Shown here piece by piece: positions 1 through 8,587 of a stretch of 33,473 nucleotides of DNA; the first letter of the stretch is position 1, and the number at the start of each line of letters is the position of its first letter. The position numbers and the translations under genes are program-made. The stretch spans positions 1 to 33,473 of the forward strand of contig NZ_BASE01000101.1 in the NCBI RefSeq assembly GCF_000813125.1, written 5' to 3'. The notes under the pieces are model-generated. The model ran no database searches. It was given only the letters and a program-made list of their open reading frames with translations, and was not told the DNA's origin. Source of the DNA: Mesobacillus selenatarsenatis SF-1 (GTDB taxonomy: Bacteria > Bacillota > Bacilli > Bacillales > Cytobacillaceae).

Positions 1-310
1 GTGCAAGTTCAGACAGCTTTGAGCGAGAACAGGGGAAAGCTGTCAGAAGTACGCCCAAGTTCGGACAGCTTTGAGCGAGAACAAGGAAAAGCTGTCAGAA
101 GTACGCCCAAGTTCGGACAGCTTTGAGGGAGAACAAGGAAAAGCTGTCAGAAGTCCGCCTAAGTTCAGACAGCTTTGAGGGAGAACAAGGGAAAGCTGTC
201 AGAAGTACCCCCAAGTTCATACAGGTTTGATGAAGAACAAAGGAAGCTGTCAAAATACCCGGGGTATTAAGACCGCTTTTGAGAAGGACCACGGTAACTT
301 GTCAAAATCA
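1..310. repeat. 52-bp tandem repeat array, about six units, decaying rightwards
   Basis: Units begin at 4, 56, 108, 160 and 212, an exact 52-bp spacing, with a sixth poor unit to about 310. The array probably continues left of the window. Units 1-4 each carry the inverted arms GACAGCTTT and AAAGCTGTC (for example 12-20 with 36-44) around a 15-nt loop, so each could form a 9-bp hairpin. Unit 5 keeps only AGCTGTC on its right arm, and unit 6 retains little. The units abut with no unique spacers, so this is not a CRISPR array. The open frame on the minus strand across it looks like a by-product of the repeat. Confidence 0.85.
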
Positions 311-348
311 AAGCTGATTAAGCCTAAAATTACAGATGGAGCTGAAAA

Positions 349-840
349 ATGAATACAAAAACTCTTTTTAAAATGCAAAAAGCACTCGATAGTCATATTG
401 AATCTCAACACGGTCTCGGGAATGAAGATTTATTTGATAGAAAGATTCTCGCGTTGCTTGTTGAAATCGGCGAGCTTGCTAATGAGACGAGGTGTTTCAA
501 GTTTTGGAGTGTGAAGCCATCCTCCGAAAGAGATGTCATCCTCGAGGAGTTTGTGGATGGAGTTCATTTTATCCTGTCGCTGGGTATTGAATGTGGATAT
601 GAAGATCTTGAGTCGGTCACCCAAAATAAAACCGCCGAAATCGACATCAGCAATCAGTTCCTCGCAATATACGAGACCGTACAAAAATTCAGGAACAGCC
701 GCAGCAAAGCTGTTTACGTTCTTTTATTTGAAAGCTATATGGAGCTTGCGTTGCTGCTTGGAATGAATGACGATCAAATTGAACAGGCATATATTAAGAA
801 AAATGAAGTAAATTATGATAGGCAGCGTAAAGGTTATTAG
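349..840 (+). CDS. dUTP diphosphatase, dimeric all-alpha type
   Basis: A 163-residue protein that should hydrolyse dUTP to dUMP and pyrophosphate, keeping uracil out of DNA and feeding thymidylate synthesis. It matches the all-alpha NTP pyrophosphatase type (dUTPase_2), not the trimeric beta type. The metal-binding signature EIGELANE is near residue 39, followed by the second acidic pair in EEFVDGVHF near residue 66. The C-terminal substrate motif KKNEVNYDRQRKGY is complete and sits at the very end, as usual in this family. ATG 349 has GGAG at 338-341, 7 nt upstream. It lies directly upstream of the M42 peptidase gene, but a good promoter in the gap suggests separate transcription of the latter. 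No terminator is visible after it. Confidence 0.88.
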   Translation: MNTKTLFKMQKALDSHIESQHGLGNEDLFDRKILALLVEIGELANETRCFKFWSVKPSSERDVILEEFVDGVHFILSLGIECGYEDLESVTQNKTAEIDISNQFLAIYETVQKFRNSRSKAVYVLLFESYMELALLLGMNDDQIEQAYIKKNEVNYDRQRKGY

Positions 841-850
841 GCAGAATTTT

Positions 851-880
851 TTGTACAATACCCCGCTTGTCTAGTATAAT
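851..880 (+). promoter_or_regulatory. sigma-A promoter of ysdC
   Basis: TTGTAC at 851-856 and a perfect TATAAT at 875-880, with an 18-nt spacer, lie 36 nt upstream of the ysdC start. Confidence 0.6.
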
Positions 881-915
881 AGGTTTCGAAACTACATATT
901 AAGGGAGTCGAAATA

Positions 916-2001
916 ATGGCTAAATTAGATGAAACATTAACAATGCTAAAAGATTTAACCGATGCCAAAGGAATTCCCGGCAATGAGCGTGAGCCTAGAG
1001 AAGTAATGAAGAAATACATAACTCCATTCGCTGATGAAGTAACTACGGACGGCCTTGGCAGTCTGGTTGCGAAGAAAGTCGGCAATGAAAATGGACCGAA
1101 AATCATGGTTGCAGGCCATCTTGATGAAGTAGGCTTCATGGTAACAAGCATTGATGACAAAGGATTCATCCGCTTCCAGACAGTTGGCGGCTGGTGGAGC
1201 CAGGTTATGCTTGCACAACGCGTGACAATTGTTACCCGTAAAGGCGAGATCACTGGGGTCATCGGTTCTAAACCGCCTCACATCCTTCCGGCAGAAGCAC
1301 GCAAAAAGCCGGTCGACATCAAGGACATGTTCATTGACATCGGTGCTTCAAGCCGTGATGAAGCGAAGGAATGGGGAGTCACTCCTGGGGACATGGTCGT
1401 TCCTTACTTCGAGTTCACAGTCATGAACAATGAAAAAATGCTTCTTGCTAAAGCATGGGATAACCGCATCGGCTGTGCCATTGCAATTGATGTTCTGAAG
1501 GGTCTTAAAGATGCTGAGCACCCGAACGTTGTTTATGGTGTAGGAACAGTTCAGGAAGAAGTGGGCCTTCGCGGCGCTAAAACTTCTGCCCAGATGATTC
1601 AGCCTGACATCGCTTTCGGTGTCGATGTAGGGATTGCCGGCGACACTCCTGGCGTTACGGAAAAAGAAGCGTTGAGCAAAATGGGAGACGGCCCGCAAAT
1701 CATCATCTATGATGCTTCAATGGTATCCCACAAGGGACTTCGTGACTTTGTGACAGACTTGGCTGATGAATTGAACATTCCATATCAGTTCGATGCAGTA
1801 GCAGGCGGTGGAACGGACTCTGGAGCTATCCACCTGACACACCGCGGTGTACCAGCGTTGTCCATCACGATTGCGACACGCTACATCCACTCACACGCAG
1901 CAATGCTTCACCGTGACGATTACGAAAACGCTGTAAAGCTGATCGTAGAAGTCATCAAGCGTCTTGATAAAGAAACAGTTGAAAAGATTACTTTTGAATA
2001 A
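916..2001 (+). CDS. ysdC: M42 family metallo-aminopeptidase (YsdC-like)
   Basis: A 361-residue cytosolic peptidase of the M42 (glutamyl aminopeptidase / tetrahedral aminopeptidase) family, which trims N-terminal residues from peptides and uses two metal ions. The full set of expected residues is visible: H68 in AGHLDEVG, D182 in WDNR, the E214-E215 pair in QEEVGLRG, D237 in FGVDVG and H325 in RYIHSH. Length matches B. subtilis YsdC. ATG 916 has AGGGAG about 8 nt upstream. B. subtilis has two close M42 paralogues (YsdC and YtoP); YsdC is preferred here because the downstream genes are those near ysdC in B. subtilis. The physiological substrate is unknown. A strong terminator follows. Confidence 0.88.
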   Translation: MAKLDETLTMLKDLTDAKGIPGNEREPREVMKKYITPFADEVTTDGLGSLVAKKVGNENGPKIMVAGHLDEVGFMVTSIDDKGFIRFQTVGGWWSQVMLAQRVTIVTRKGEITGVIGSKPPHILPAEARKKPVDIKDMFIDIGASSRDEAKEWGVTPGDMVVPYFEFTVMNNEKMLLAKAWDNRIGCAIAIDVLKGLKDAEHPNVVYGVGTVQEEVGLRGAKTSAQMIQPDIAFGVDVGIAGDTPGVTEKEALSKMGDGPQIIIYDASMVSHKGLRDFVTDLADELNIPYQFDAVAGGGTDSGAIHLTHRGVPALSITIATRYIHSHAAMLHRDDYENAVKLIVEVIKRLDKETVEKITFE

Positions 2002-2015
2002 GATTTAGTATGTGG

Positions 2016-2059
2016 TTGTCCAGAAATCAGTAAAAACTGGTTTTCTGGACAATTTTTTT
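2016..2059 (+). terminator. Terminator of ysdC
   Basis: TTGTCCAGAAA at 2016-2026 pairs with TTTCTGGACAA ending at 2052. An inner CAGT/ACTG pair extends the stem, and seven T follow at 2053-2059. Confidence 0.88.
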
Positions 2060-2096
2060 GTCTTTATTAAACATTTTGTCTACAGCTTTTTAGATA

Positions 2097-2222
2097 ATCA
2101 CTACGCTTTTGAACATAACCACTACAAAATCACCATTAATCACTCCGAAAACAGCCTTGATCACTACGAAATTAACCATTATCACTACGAAATCGAGATT
2201 AATCACTACTTTATCCATTTGA
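2097..2222. repeat. 21-bp tandem repeat array, six units (ATCACTAC type)
   Basis: The core ATCACTAC or a one-base variant begins at 2097, 2118, 2139, 2160, 2181 and 2202, an exact 21-bp period. Bases after the core are less conserved, commonly GAAAT. The array lies between the ysdC terminator and the sspI terminator, in a convergent junction. Because 21 is a multiple of three, both strands can read through as seven-residue repeats. I see no start context making these real genes. Confidence 0.85.
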
Positions 2223-2245
2223 TGGAAAAGGAGGATCCAATCAGA

Positions 2246-2281
2246 ACAAAAATAAAAGAACTCCTCAAAATGAAGGAGTCC
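2246..2281 (-). terminator. Terminator of sspI
   Basis: Read on the minus strand, ACTCCT and AGGAGT form a short stem around a TTCATTTTG loop (plus-strand arms about 2259-2265 and 2274-2280). A T-rich stretch follows at plus 2246-2258. Confidence 0.7.
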
Positions 2282-2292
2282 TTCCAAATTTA

Positions 2293-2505
2293 TTACTTTC
2301 CTTTCAATCCATCTTCCAATGCGTTCAGCATTTCCTGCTTTTCGTCCTCTGAGGCGTTTTGCCAGATTACTTCGAACAAAACTCCAAGTCCTGGAAGCAT
2401 TTTTTCCTCGCCGTTTTGGATCGCGTCGACGATTGTATCTTTAAGCTCGTCTTGTGAATTTCCTGCTACATTTGAAATGACAGCATTCCTAAGGTTTAAG
2501 TTCAT
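2293..2505 (-). CDS. sspI: Small acid-soluble spore protein SspI
   Basis: A 70-residue protein matching SspI, a minor small acid-soluble protein made in the forespore; B. subtilis SspI is 71 residues. Recognisable parts are the N-terminal [20 protein letters not shown], the central [18 protein letters not shown] and the C-terminal [11 protein letters not shown]. It lacks the alpha/beta-SASP DNA-binding signature, as SspI does. It is transcribed opposite to its neighbours. AAAGGAG lies about 12 nt before the ATG, rather far, while AAAGG directly abuts it. A CATAATA element on the minus strand (plus 2565-2571) resembles a sigma-G -10 box, but the -35 is weak, so forespore control is inferred from the family. 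Confidence 0.9.
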   Translation of the reverse strand: MNLNLRNAVISNVAGNSQDELKDTIVDAIQNGEEKMLPGLGVLFEVIWQNASEDEKQEMLNALEDGLKGK

Positions 2506-2585
2506 CCTTTGCTCAAACTCCTTTCAAATTACCAAGATGGTTATAGGATGAACAATTTTGGTTTTATTATGTATCTGTTTTGAGC

Positions 2586-2591
2586 TATAAT
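2586..2591 (+). promoter_or_regulatory. Possible -10 element for rlmP
   Basis: A perfect TATAAT lies 37 nt before the rlmP start. No convincing TTGACA-like -35 sits at the right distance, so this is a weak call. Confidence 0.35.
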
Positions 2592-2628
2592 AGTAAAATT
2601 GACAAGCCATATTAAAGGAGAGCCAGAG

Positions 2629-3384
2629 TTGAAGTACATTCAATCTGATAAAAATCCGCAAGTGAAGCAGTGGAAGAAATTACTGACGCGAAAGGAACGC
2701 GACAAGTCCGGTATGTTCCTTGTCGAGGGCTTCCATTTAGTTGAAGAAGCACTCACGAAAAAAGAAGATGTAGAAGAAATCATTTTAAGCGAAAAAACCG
2801 AATTGCCGCCTGGTCTGGATTACGGTGAGATTCCTGTTACGGTTGTAACGGATGAAATCAGCAAGCAGCTTGCTGATACCGAGACAACTCAGGGCATATT
2901 TGCAGTATGCCAGCAGCCAAAAAACACAGAAACAAATGGAAAAACCTTTTTGTTGATTGATTCTGTCCAGGACCCGGGTAACCTTGGCACGATGATTCGG
3001 ACAGCTGATGCTGCCGGGATTGATGCTGTCATTGTGGGGAAGGGCAGTGTCGACATGTATAATCCTAAGGTTTTGCGCTCTGCGCAGGGAAGTCACTTCC
3101 ATATGCCTGTTTTAAGTGGCGACCTTTCCGAGTGGATTAACAAGCTTCAAGCTGAGAACATCCCGGTTTATGGAACTGCTCTGGAAAATGGAGTCGTTTT
3201 TACAGAGGCTGAAAAAGGGGAAGCCTTCGCCCTGCTCGTAGGAAATGAAGGAAGCGGTGTAAATAAAGAGCTTCTGGCAAAAACAACACAAAATCTTTAT
3301 ATCCCGATTTACGGCAAAAGCGAATCACTGAATGTCGCTGTCGCTGCAGGTATTTTGCTATATTATTTAAAAACAGCAAAATAG
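2629..3384 (+). CDS. rlmP: 23S rRNA 2'-O-methyltransferase RlmP (YsgA), SPOUT/TrmH family
   Basis: A 251-residue SPOUT-class methyltransferase. The N-terminal part (about 1-95) is a SpoU substrate-binding domain. The C-terminal part is the knotted catalytic domain with motif 1 around DPGNLGTMIRTADAAG, motif 2 around LLVGNEGSGV and motif 3 around IPIYGKSESLNVAVAAGI. B. subtilis YsgA (248 residues) is known to methylate the 23S rRNA A-loop at G2553 using S-adenosylmethionine; the same activity is inferred here from family and location. TTG 2629 is chosen because AAAGGAG sits 8 nt upstream and the protein then begins LKYIQSDKNPQVKQW, as in homologues. An upstream TTG at 2599 has no ribosome site. 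It lies just before the pheST leader, as in B. subtilis. Confidence 0.88.
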   Translation: MKYIQSDKNPQVKQWKKLLTRKERDKSGMFLVEGFHLVEEALTKKEDVEEIILSEKTELPPGLDYGEIPVTVVTDEISKQLADTETTQGIFAVCQQPKNTETNGKTFLLIDSVQDPGNLGTMIRTADAAGIDAVIVGKGSVDMYNPKVLRSAQGSHFHMPVLSGDLSEWINKLQAENIPVYGTALENGVVFTEAEKGEAFALLVGNEGSGVNKELLAKTTQNLYIPIYGKSESLNVAVAAGILLYYLKTAK

Positions 3385-3397
3385 GCGCTAAAACCAT

Positions 3398-3426
3398 TTG
3401 ATACTGCGCCAAGATTATAATATAAT
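3398..3426 (+). promoter_or_regulatory. Promoter of the pheST operon
   Basis: TTGATA at 3398-3403 and TATAAT at 3421-3426 are separated by exactly 17 nt. They precede the T-box leader. Confidence 0.75.
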
Positions 3427-3449
3427 AAACAGCAAAAATAATATTTCAA

Positions 3450-3671
3450 AAACGATGACGGAGAAAAGTAGCTTGAAGCTGGCCATTAAGGGAGAAAATG
3501 CCGATGACTGGAAGCATTTTTATGGAGCAGGCAAGCGAAGTTCACCTCCTGAGTTGGCATCGGGACCGCTTTTTTACAGAAGCGTAAAGATGCATCGGCA
3601 CAAAGCCGTTATCTCAATGAAGCGAACACGTAATACATATTGTATTGCCTGTTAAAAAGGGTGGTACCGCG
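3450..3671 (+). promoter_or_regulatory. T-box riboswitch, tRNA-Phe (UUC specifier)
   Basis: The T-box sequence GGGTGGTACCGCG lies at 3659-3671, within AAAGGGTGGTACCGCG at 3656-3671. The specifier loop can be read directly. GGAG (3460-3463) pairs with CTCC (3546-3549) below the loop and GCTTG (3471-3475) with CAAGC (3532-3536) above it. The 5' side carries the conserved AGTA (3467-3470) and the 3' side carries TTC at 3541-3543. UUC is a phenylalanine codon, matching the downstream pheST genes. Uncharged tRNA-Phe should stabilise the antiterminator. Confidence 0.93.
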
Positions 3672-3677
3672 ATAACC

Positions 3678-3713
3678 AAGACCTCGTCCCTTTATCAGGG
3701 ATGAGGTCTTTTT
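3678..3713 (+). terminator. Regulated terminator of the pheST T-box leader
   Basis: AAGACCTC and TCCC pair with GGGA and GAGGTCTT around a TTTATCA loop, followed by a T run. The 5' arm is close to the T-box sequence, as expected for the antiterminator switch. Confidence 0.9.
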
Positions 3714-3750
3714 GTGTTCAAAAAAGAAGAATTTGAAGGAGGATTTACCA

Positions 3751-4788
3751 ATGCAGGATCGTTTAAAAGAACTGCAGGCAGAGGCACTTGAAAAAGTTGC
3801 CACAGCAGCTGACCTAAAAGAATTGAATGATGTCCGCGTTTCCTATCTTGGAAAAAAGGGACCAATCACAGAAGTACTAAAAGGAATGGGCAAGTTATCG
3901 GCTGAAGAAAGGCCGAAAATGGGTGCCCTGGCAAATGAAGTCCGTGATGCGATTTCAGGCCAGATTGAGGTAAAGCAGAAGGAACTCGAGGAAGCAGCGG
4001 TTCAAAAGCAATTGGCATCTGAGCAAATCGACGTGACTCTTCCTGGGAGACCTGTCAGAACTGGAAGCCATCACCCGCTTACGAGCATCATCGAGGAAAT
4101 CGAGGATCTTTTCATCGGCATGGGCTACACAGTAGAGGAAGGCCCTGAAGTCGAGAAAGACTACTATAACTTTGAAGCATTGAACCTTCCGAAGGGACAC
4201 CCGGCTCGTGATATGCAGGATTCCTTCTACATCACAGAAGAAACATTGATGCGTACACACACATCCCCGGTACAGGCAAGAACGATGGAAAAACATCAGG
4301 GCAAGGGGCCTGTAAGAATCATCTGCCCGGGGAAGGTTTATCGTCGTGATAATGACGATGCGACCCACTCGCATCAGTTCATGCAGATTGAAGGGCTTGT
4401 CGTTGATGAGAATGTAAGAATGAGTGACCTGAAGGGAACACTTGAAGTTTTTGCGAAGAAAATGTTCGGCGAAGACCGTGAAATCCGTCTGCGCCCAAGC
4501 TTCTTCCCATTCACTGAGCCATCAGTCGAAATGGATATTTCTTGTAAAATCTGTGGCGGATCAGGCTGCAGCGTATGTAAGGGAACAGGCTGGATTGAAA
4601 TCCTTGGTGCAGGGATGGTCCACCCGAATGTTCTTGAAATGGCAGGCTATGATTCGAAGAAATACACTGGTTTTGCATTCGGAATGGGACCTGAGCGTAT
4701 TGCAATGCTCAAGTATGGAGTCGATGACATCCGTCATTTCTATACAAACGATGTCCGTTTCTTGAAGCAATTTTCAGTTGAAGAATAA
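3751..4788 (+). CDS. pheS: Phenylalanine-tRNA ligase alpha subunit
   Basis: A 345-residue catalytic alpha subunit of the alpha2-beta2 PheRS (B. subtilis 344). The N-terminal 80 or so residues form the tRNA-contacting coiled coil. The class II synthetase core follows, with motif 1 around [19 protein letters not shown], motif 2 around [19 protein letters not shown] and motif 3 in [32 protein letters not shown] segment has four cysteines in CxxC pairs, as seen in many bacterial PheS. ATG 3751 has AAGGAGG at 3737-3743; the upstream frame extension runs into the leader terminator and is rejected. pheT follows 19 nt later in the same operon. Expression should depend on tRNA-Phe charging through the T-box. 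Confidence 0.97.
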   Translation: MQDRLKELQAEALEKVATAADLKELNDVRVSYLGKKGPITEVLKGMGKLSAEERPKMGALANEVRDAISGQIEVKQKELEEAAVQKQLASEQIDVTLPGRPVRTGSHHPLTSIIEEIEDLFIGMGYTVEEGPEVEKDYYNFEALNLPKGHPARDMQDSFYITEETLMRTHTSPVQARTMEKHQGKGPVRIICPGKVYRRDNDDATHSHQFMQIEGLVVDENVRMSDLKGTLEVFAKKMFGEDREIRLRPSFFPFTEPSVEMDISCKICGGSGCSVCKGTGWIEILGAGMVHPNVLEMAGYDSKKYTGFAFGMGPERIAMLKYGVDDIRHFYTNDVRFLKQFSVEE

Positions 4789-4807
4789 GGATTAGGAGGG
4801 TAAAACC

Positions 4808-7222
4808 ATGTTGGTATCATATAAATGGCTGCAGGAATATATCGATTTGGAAGGCGTATCTGCTGAAGAGCTTGCCGAAAAAATCACCAAAAGCGGCATT
4901 GAGGTAGAAGGCGTAGAAAAATTAAATGAAGGTTTAAAGGGCGTAGTTGTCGGCCATGTCCTTGAGTGCGAAAAGCATCCGAATGCAGAAAAACTGAACA
5001 AAACACTAGTTGATCTTGGCAATGGAGAACAGGTTCAAATCATCTGTGGTGCGCCTAATGTCGGCAAAGGCCAAAAGGTAGCCGTTGCGACAGTTGGAGC
5101 AGTTCTTCCTGGAAACTTCAAAATTAAAAAAGCAAAGCTTCGCGGTGAAGAATCCCATGGAATGATCTGTTCGCTGCAGGAGCTTGGAATCGAAGGGAAA
5201 CTGGCACCTAAGGAGTATGCGGAAGGTATCTACAATTTCACTCCGGACACAGAAATAGGCCAGGACGCTTTAGAAGCTTTAAACAGAGATGACGAGATTC
5301 TTGAGCTTGGCTTGACGCCAAACCGTGCAGATGCGATGAGCATGCTTGGTGTTGCATATGAAGTTGGAGCGATTCTTGGGAAGGACATCAAGCTGCCAAA
5401 TCCACAGCCTGAAACATCAACAGAACTAGCTAGTGACTATATCAACGTAACTGTTGAGGCCAAAGAAGATAATCCTCTATACGTTGCAAAGGTGATCAAG
5501 AATGTAAAAGTCGGTCCATCACCAGTTTGGCTGCAAACAAGATTGATGGCTGCAGGCATCCGCCCTCATAATAACGTAGTTGATATCACGAACTTTATCT
5601 TATTGGAGTACGGACAGCCGCTTCACGCATTTGACTACGATAAGCTTGGCTCAAAGGAAATCCTTGTCCGCCGCGCAAAGGATGGCGAAGTGATCGAAAC
5701 GCTTGATGATGTGAAACGCACATTGACTCCTGATCACCTAGTCATCACAAACGGAACAGAACCGGTTGCGCTTGCAGGTGTAATGGGCGGAGCGAATTCA
5801 GAGGTTGGCAGTGATACAACAACAGTCCTGCTGGAGTCAGCTTATTTTACAGGTGGAGTTATCCGCAAGGCTTCGAAGGACCATGGATTGCGCAGTGAAG
5901 CTAGCTCACGTTATGAAAAAGGTGTCGACCCTGCAAGAGTTCGCCCTGCTGCAGAACGTGCGGCTGAATTGATGATTGAGCTTGCTGGTGGAGAAGTTCT
6001 TGGCGGTGAAGCGGAAGCTGATGCTTTGGATGTTAAGCCAGCTGTTGTTTCAACTACACTCGGAAAAATCAATAAAGTTCTGGGAACAGACCTTGAAATG
6101 AATCAGGTTGAGGACATTTTTGCGCGCCTGAAGTTCGAAACAGCTGTTGATAATGACACAATCACAGTAACAGTACCTACTCGCCGAGGGGACATCACAA
6201 TTGAAGAAGATTTGATTGAAGAAGTCGGCCGTCTGTATGGCTATGACAACCTGCCGACAACTCTTCCTGTAGGAGAGTCAACACCAGGACACCTTTCTGA
6301 CTACCAGAAAAAACGCCGTGTTGTCCGCCGTTACATGGAAGGCGCAGGTCTTTACCAGGCAGTCACGTATTCCCTTACAAGCGCAGAGAAAGCAACACAG
6401 TACGCATTGGATAAGCGCGAGCCTGTTCAACTGGCAATGCCAATGAGCGAAGACCGCAGCCTTTTGCGCTTAAGCATCGTACCTCAGCTGCTTGAAGTAT
6501 TGAAATACAATATCGCTCGCCAGACCGAGAGTTTCGCTGCATATGAAACTGGGGCAGTCTTCCTGAAAAACAGCAATGAAGACCTTCCAGAAGAACGCGA
6601 ACACCTTGCCGCAGCCATTACTGGCCTATGGGAAAGCCATCCTTGGCAGGGTGAGAAGAAGCCTGTTGATTTCTTTGTTCTTAAAGGTATCGTTGAAGGA
6701 TTATTTGCAAAGCTGGGACTTGAAAGCCAGTTAGATTTCGCGAAGGCTGAGCTTGATGGTTTGCACCCTGGGCGTACGGCCGAAATTTTGCTGAATGGCA
6801 ATGTCATCGGCTTCATCGGCCAGGTTCACCCAACCCAACAAAAATCACTCGACTTGAAAGAAACTTATGTTTTCGAGTTATCACTCAAAGCATTATTGGA
6901 AGCAGAAACAGCACCGCTTCAGTACACAGCAATCCCACGCTTCCCATCTATCTCAAGGGATATCGCCCTTGTAGTTGAAAAAGCAACTGCTGCCGGCGAC
7001 CTGGAGACGATCATCACTGAAGCTGGTGGATCATTATTAAAAGAAGTGAATGTTTTCGACCTGTACGAAGGTGAAAAAATGGAGGAAGGCAAGAAATCCC
7101 TTGCGTTCTCACTGAAATACTTCGATCCAGAAAAAACACTGACTGACGAAGACATTGCAAAAGCACATAATAAAGTCCTTGCAGCTCTTGAAGAAAAAGC
7201 TGGGGCAGTTTTAAGAGGATAA
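4808..7222 (+). CDS. pheT: Phenylalanine-tRNA ligase beta subunit
   Basis: The 804-residue beta subunit of PheRS, full length for Bacillaceae. An N-terminal EMAPII-like tRNA-binding domain is visible around residues 40-150 ([20 protein letters not shown]). B3/B4 editing-type and B5 domains follow, the latter with [21 protein letters not shown], then a catalytic-like core. The C-terminal ferredoxin-fold anticodon-binding domain begins near [17 protein letters not shown], about residue 700. The B3/B4 region normally clears misacylated Tyr-tRNA-Phe. ATG 4808 has TTAGGAGGG just upstream. A perfect palindromic terminator closes the operon. Confidence 0.97.
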   Translation: MLVSYKWLQEYIDLEGVSAEELAEKITKSGIEVEGVEKLNEGLKGVVVGHVLECEKHPNAEKLNKTLVDLGNGEQVQIICGAPNVGKGQKVAVATVGAVLPGNFKIKKAKLRGEESHGMICSLQELGIEGKLAPKEYAEGIYNFTPDTEIGQDALEALNRDDEILELGLTPNRADAMSMLGVAYEVGAILGKDIKLPNPQPETSTELASDYINVTVEAKEDNPLYVAKVIKNVKVGPSPVWLQTRLMAAGIRPHNNVVDITNFILLEYGQPLHAFDYDKLGSKEILVRRAKDGEVIETLDDVKRTLTPDHLVITNGTEPVALAGVMGGANSEVGSDTTTVLLESAYFTGGVIRKASKDHGLRSEASSRYEKGVDPARVRPAAERAAELMIELAGGEVLGGEAEADALDVKPAVVSTTLGKINKVLGTDLEMNQVEDIFARLKFETAVDNDTITVTVPTRRGDITIEEDLIEEVGRLYGYDNLPTTLPVGESTPGHLSDYQKKRRVVRRYMEGAGLYQAVTYSLTSAEKATQYALDKREPVQLAMPMSEDRSLLRLSIVPQLLEVLKYNIARQTESFAAYETGAVFLKNSNEDLPEEREHLAAAITGLWESHPWQGEKKPVDFFVLKGIVEGLFAKLGLESQLDFAKAELDGLHPGRTAEILLNGNVIGFIGQVHPTQQKSLDLKETYVFELSLKALLEAETAPLQYTAIPRFPSISRDIALVVEKATAAGDLETIITEAGGSLLKEVNVFDLYEGEKMEEGKKSLAFSLKYFDPEKTLTDEDIAKAHNKVLAALEEKAGAVLRG

Positions 7223-7228
7223 ATTTGA

Positions 7229-7254
7229 AAAGGCAGCCCGCGGGCTGCCTTTTT
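7229..7254 (+). terminator. Terminator of pheST, possibly bidirectional
   Basis: GGCAGCCCG and CGGGCTGCC form a perfect palindrome at 7232-7249, flanked by an A run on the left and T run on the right. Symmetry would allow it to stop rnhC transcripts from the other side as well. Confidence 0.9.
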
Positions 7255-7286
7255 AATGTTCTATTCAGCTTAAAAGGGGAGATACC

Positions 7287-7334
7287 ATGAAAAAATCCAT
7301 GTGGATTCCGGCGGAAATGGTGGAGTTCTCTTGA
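7287..7334 (+). CDS. Possible 15-codon peptide after the pheT terminator
   Basis: ATG 7287 has a good ribosome site (AAAAGGGGAGAT just upstream) and opens a 15-residue frame, MKKSMWIPAEMVEFS, ending at TGA 7332. It has no recognisable family and no visible promoter, and its end shares the ATTCCGGCGGAA-like text of the adjacent repeat. It may be a chance frame or a relic. Confidence 0.15.
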   Translation: MKKSMWIPAEMVEFS

Positions 7335-7387
7335 AAACCAGTCGGAAACCGGCGAAAAAGCGTAGCTAGGGTGCCGGTTCAGATTGA

Positions 7388-7492
7388 ATTCCGCGATAAT
7401 GGCGGGCATTCCCGCGAAATTCTCTGCGAATTCCGCGAAAAACACATATAATTCCGCGAAAAGTTGCCACAATTCCGCGAACTGGAAAAAAC
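7388..7492. repeat. 21-bp tandem repeat array, five units (ATTCCGCGAA type)
   Basis: The element ATTCCGCGA (one copy with an extra C) recurs so that its GCGA lies at 7393, 7414, 7435, 7456 and 7477, an exact 21-bp period. Variable bases follow each core. A related ATTCCGGCGGAA lies upstream near 7305. The array sits between the pheT terminator and the rnhC stop codon, again a convergent junction. The rest of 7255-7518 shows no other supported feature apart from the doubtful 15-codon frame. Confidence 0.85.
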
Positions 7493-7518
7493 AGCTCCTT
7501 TTTTCCAGGAAAATCGAC

Positions 7519-8448
7519 CTACACCCTGGCGATCTTCTTCGCTTTTTCAGTATTGGCAAAATGGAGCTTAACGAATTCTGGTAATACACCTATACCTTTA
7601 TCAAGGATCAACCTTGCAGCCGCTTTATCAACAGCGGCGCCAGCACCCTTAGGTATCGTAAATCCTGCGCGTTTGCTGAGGTTCTCGAAATGGCGGACAA
7701 AGGCGTAGCGGGCGATCATCGACGCTGCAGCCACTCCCAGGTGAATTCCTTCTGCTTTTGTACTGAACAGAACGTTTTCCCTGATAATCTTCTTTTGACC
7801 TTTTAAATGGGCGTAATAAATCTGCTCTTTTGCAAATTCATCGATCAAAATAGCCTCAGGCTTTTCAGGGGCGATTTTTTCAAGAACATGGTGGATCGCC
7901 TGGTTATGCAGCAGAGCTTTCATCTTGCCCTGCGACATGCCTTTCATTTGCATTTGGTTGTACTTTTCATTATGCAGTGTCAGCAGGCTGTGCGGCAAAA
8001 AGGTTACGAGCTGCTTGGCGATTTCGATGATTTTATCATCCTTGAGATTCTTTGAATCCTGGACACCGAGCTCCTTCAATACGGGTATATCCTGCCGCCT
8101 GACATAGGCTGCGACGACGGTGATCGGGCCGAAATAGTCGCCAGTTCCCACTTCATCAGAACCGATGATGGAAATCTCGCCAATATTCTTTGGCAGATGG
8201 GAGCCGGGAGTTGGTGCAGCCGCTTTTTTTGCAGAAGGCATCAGTGCCGTTCCCCACCTGGCTGCCTCGGTCTCCCCATCTTTTCCCTGGAACAATACTT
8301 TTCCTGATTTATAAGCAGTGATTGCACAGGAAGGTGTTTTGGCGGCAAAAACGCTGCCAGGCGGAAGCTTATCAATAAGAAACTTACTATAATACTCTTT
8401 CATCTTTTTGACTTCTTCCGGACTTTTCTGAAGGACACTATTTCCCAT
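7519..8448 (-). CDS. rnhC: Ribonuclease HIII
   Basis: A 309-residue type 2 RNase H of the HIII class, which cuts RNA in RNA-DNA hybrids and so clears R-loops and primers. The N-terminal TBP-like substrate-binding domain occupies about residues 1-85. The catalytic domain starts with EISIIGSDEVGTGDYFGP, containing the D-E-G signature of RNase HII/HIII. DSKNLKDDKI, ILIDEF and HLGVAAASMIARYAF supply further acidic and core residues. On the minus strand the ATG follows GGGAG by 9 nt. It is divergent from zapA and convergent with pheT, as in B. subtilis. Confidence 0.95.
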   Translation of the reverse strand: MGNSVLQKSPEEVKKMKEYYSKFLIDKLPPGSVFAAKTPSCAITAYKSGKVLFQGKDGETEAARWGTALMPSAKKAAAPTPGSHLPKNIGEISIIGSDEVGTGDYFGPITVVAAYVRRQDIPVLKELGVQDSKNLKDDKIIEIAKQLVTFLPHSLLTLHNEKYNQMQMKGMSQGKMKALLHNQAIHHVLEKIAPEKPEAILIDEFAKEQIYYAHLKGQKKIIRENVLFSTKAEGIHLGVAAASMIARYAFVRHFENLSKRAGFTIPKGAGAAVDKAAARLILDKGIGVLPEFVKLHFANTEKAKKIARV

Positions 8449-8587
8449 TGCTCTACACTCCCTGTTTTACATTTTCATGGTTAGACATATTCTTCCAAAA
8501 ATCATACAGATCTGACAGGCAAATACTTCCCAGCCTTTTACGTTCATGTTATAGTATAAAATAGGATTCTTATGAATGGGGGCATAA

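Noticed and set aside
95-292. Minus-strand open frame of 65 codons
   Set aside because: It lies wholly in the 52-bp repeat array, has no ribosome site, and its sequence simply follows the repeat.
1-310. CRISPR-like repeat pattern
   Set aside because: The units abut with no unique spacers and no cas genes are present.
837-1262. Minus-strand open frame opposite ysdC
   Set aside because: It is a shadow of the M42 peptidase gene, with no family resemblance and no ribosome site.
2012-2551. Plus-strand open frame of 179 codons with NHY-type repeats
   Set aside because: It starts in the ysdC terminator, crosses the 21-bp array and overlaps sspI on the other strand. The repeated residues come from the DNA repeat.
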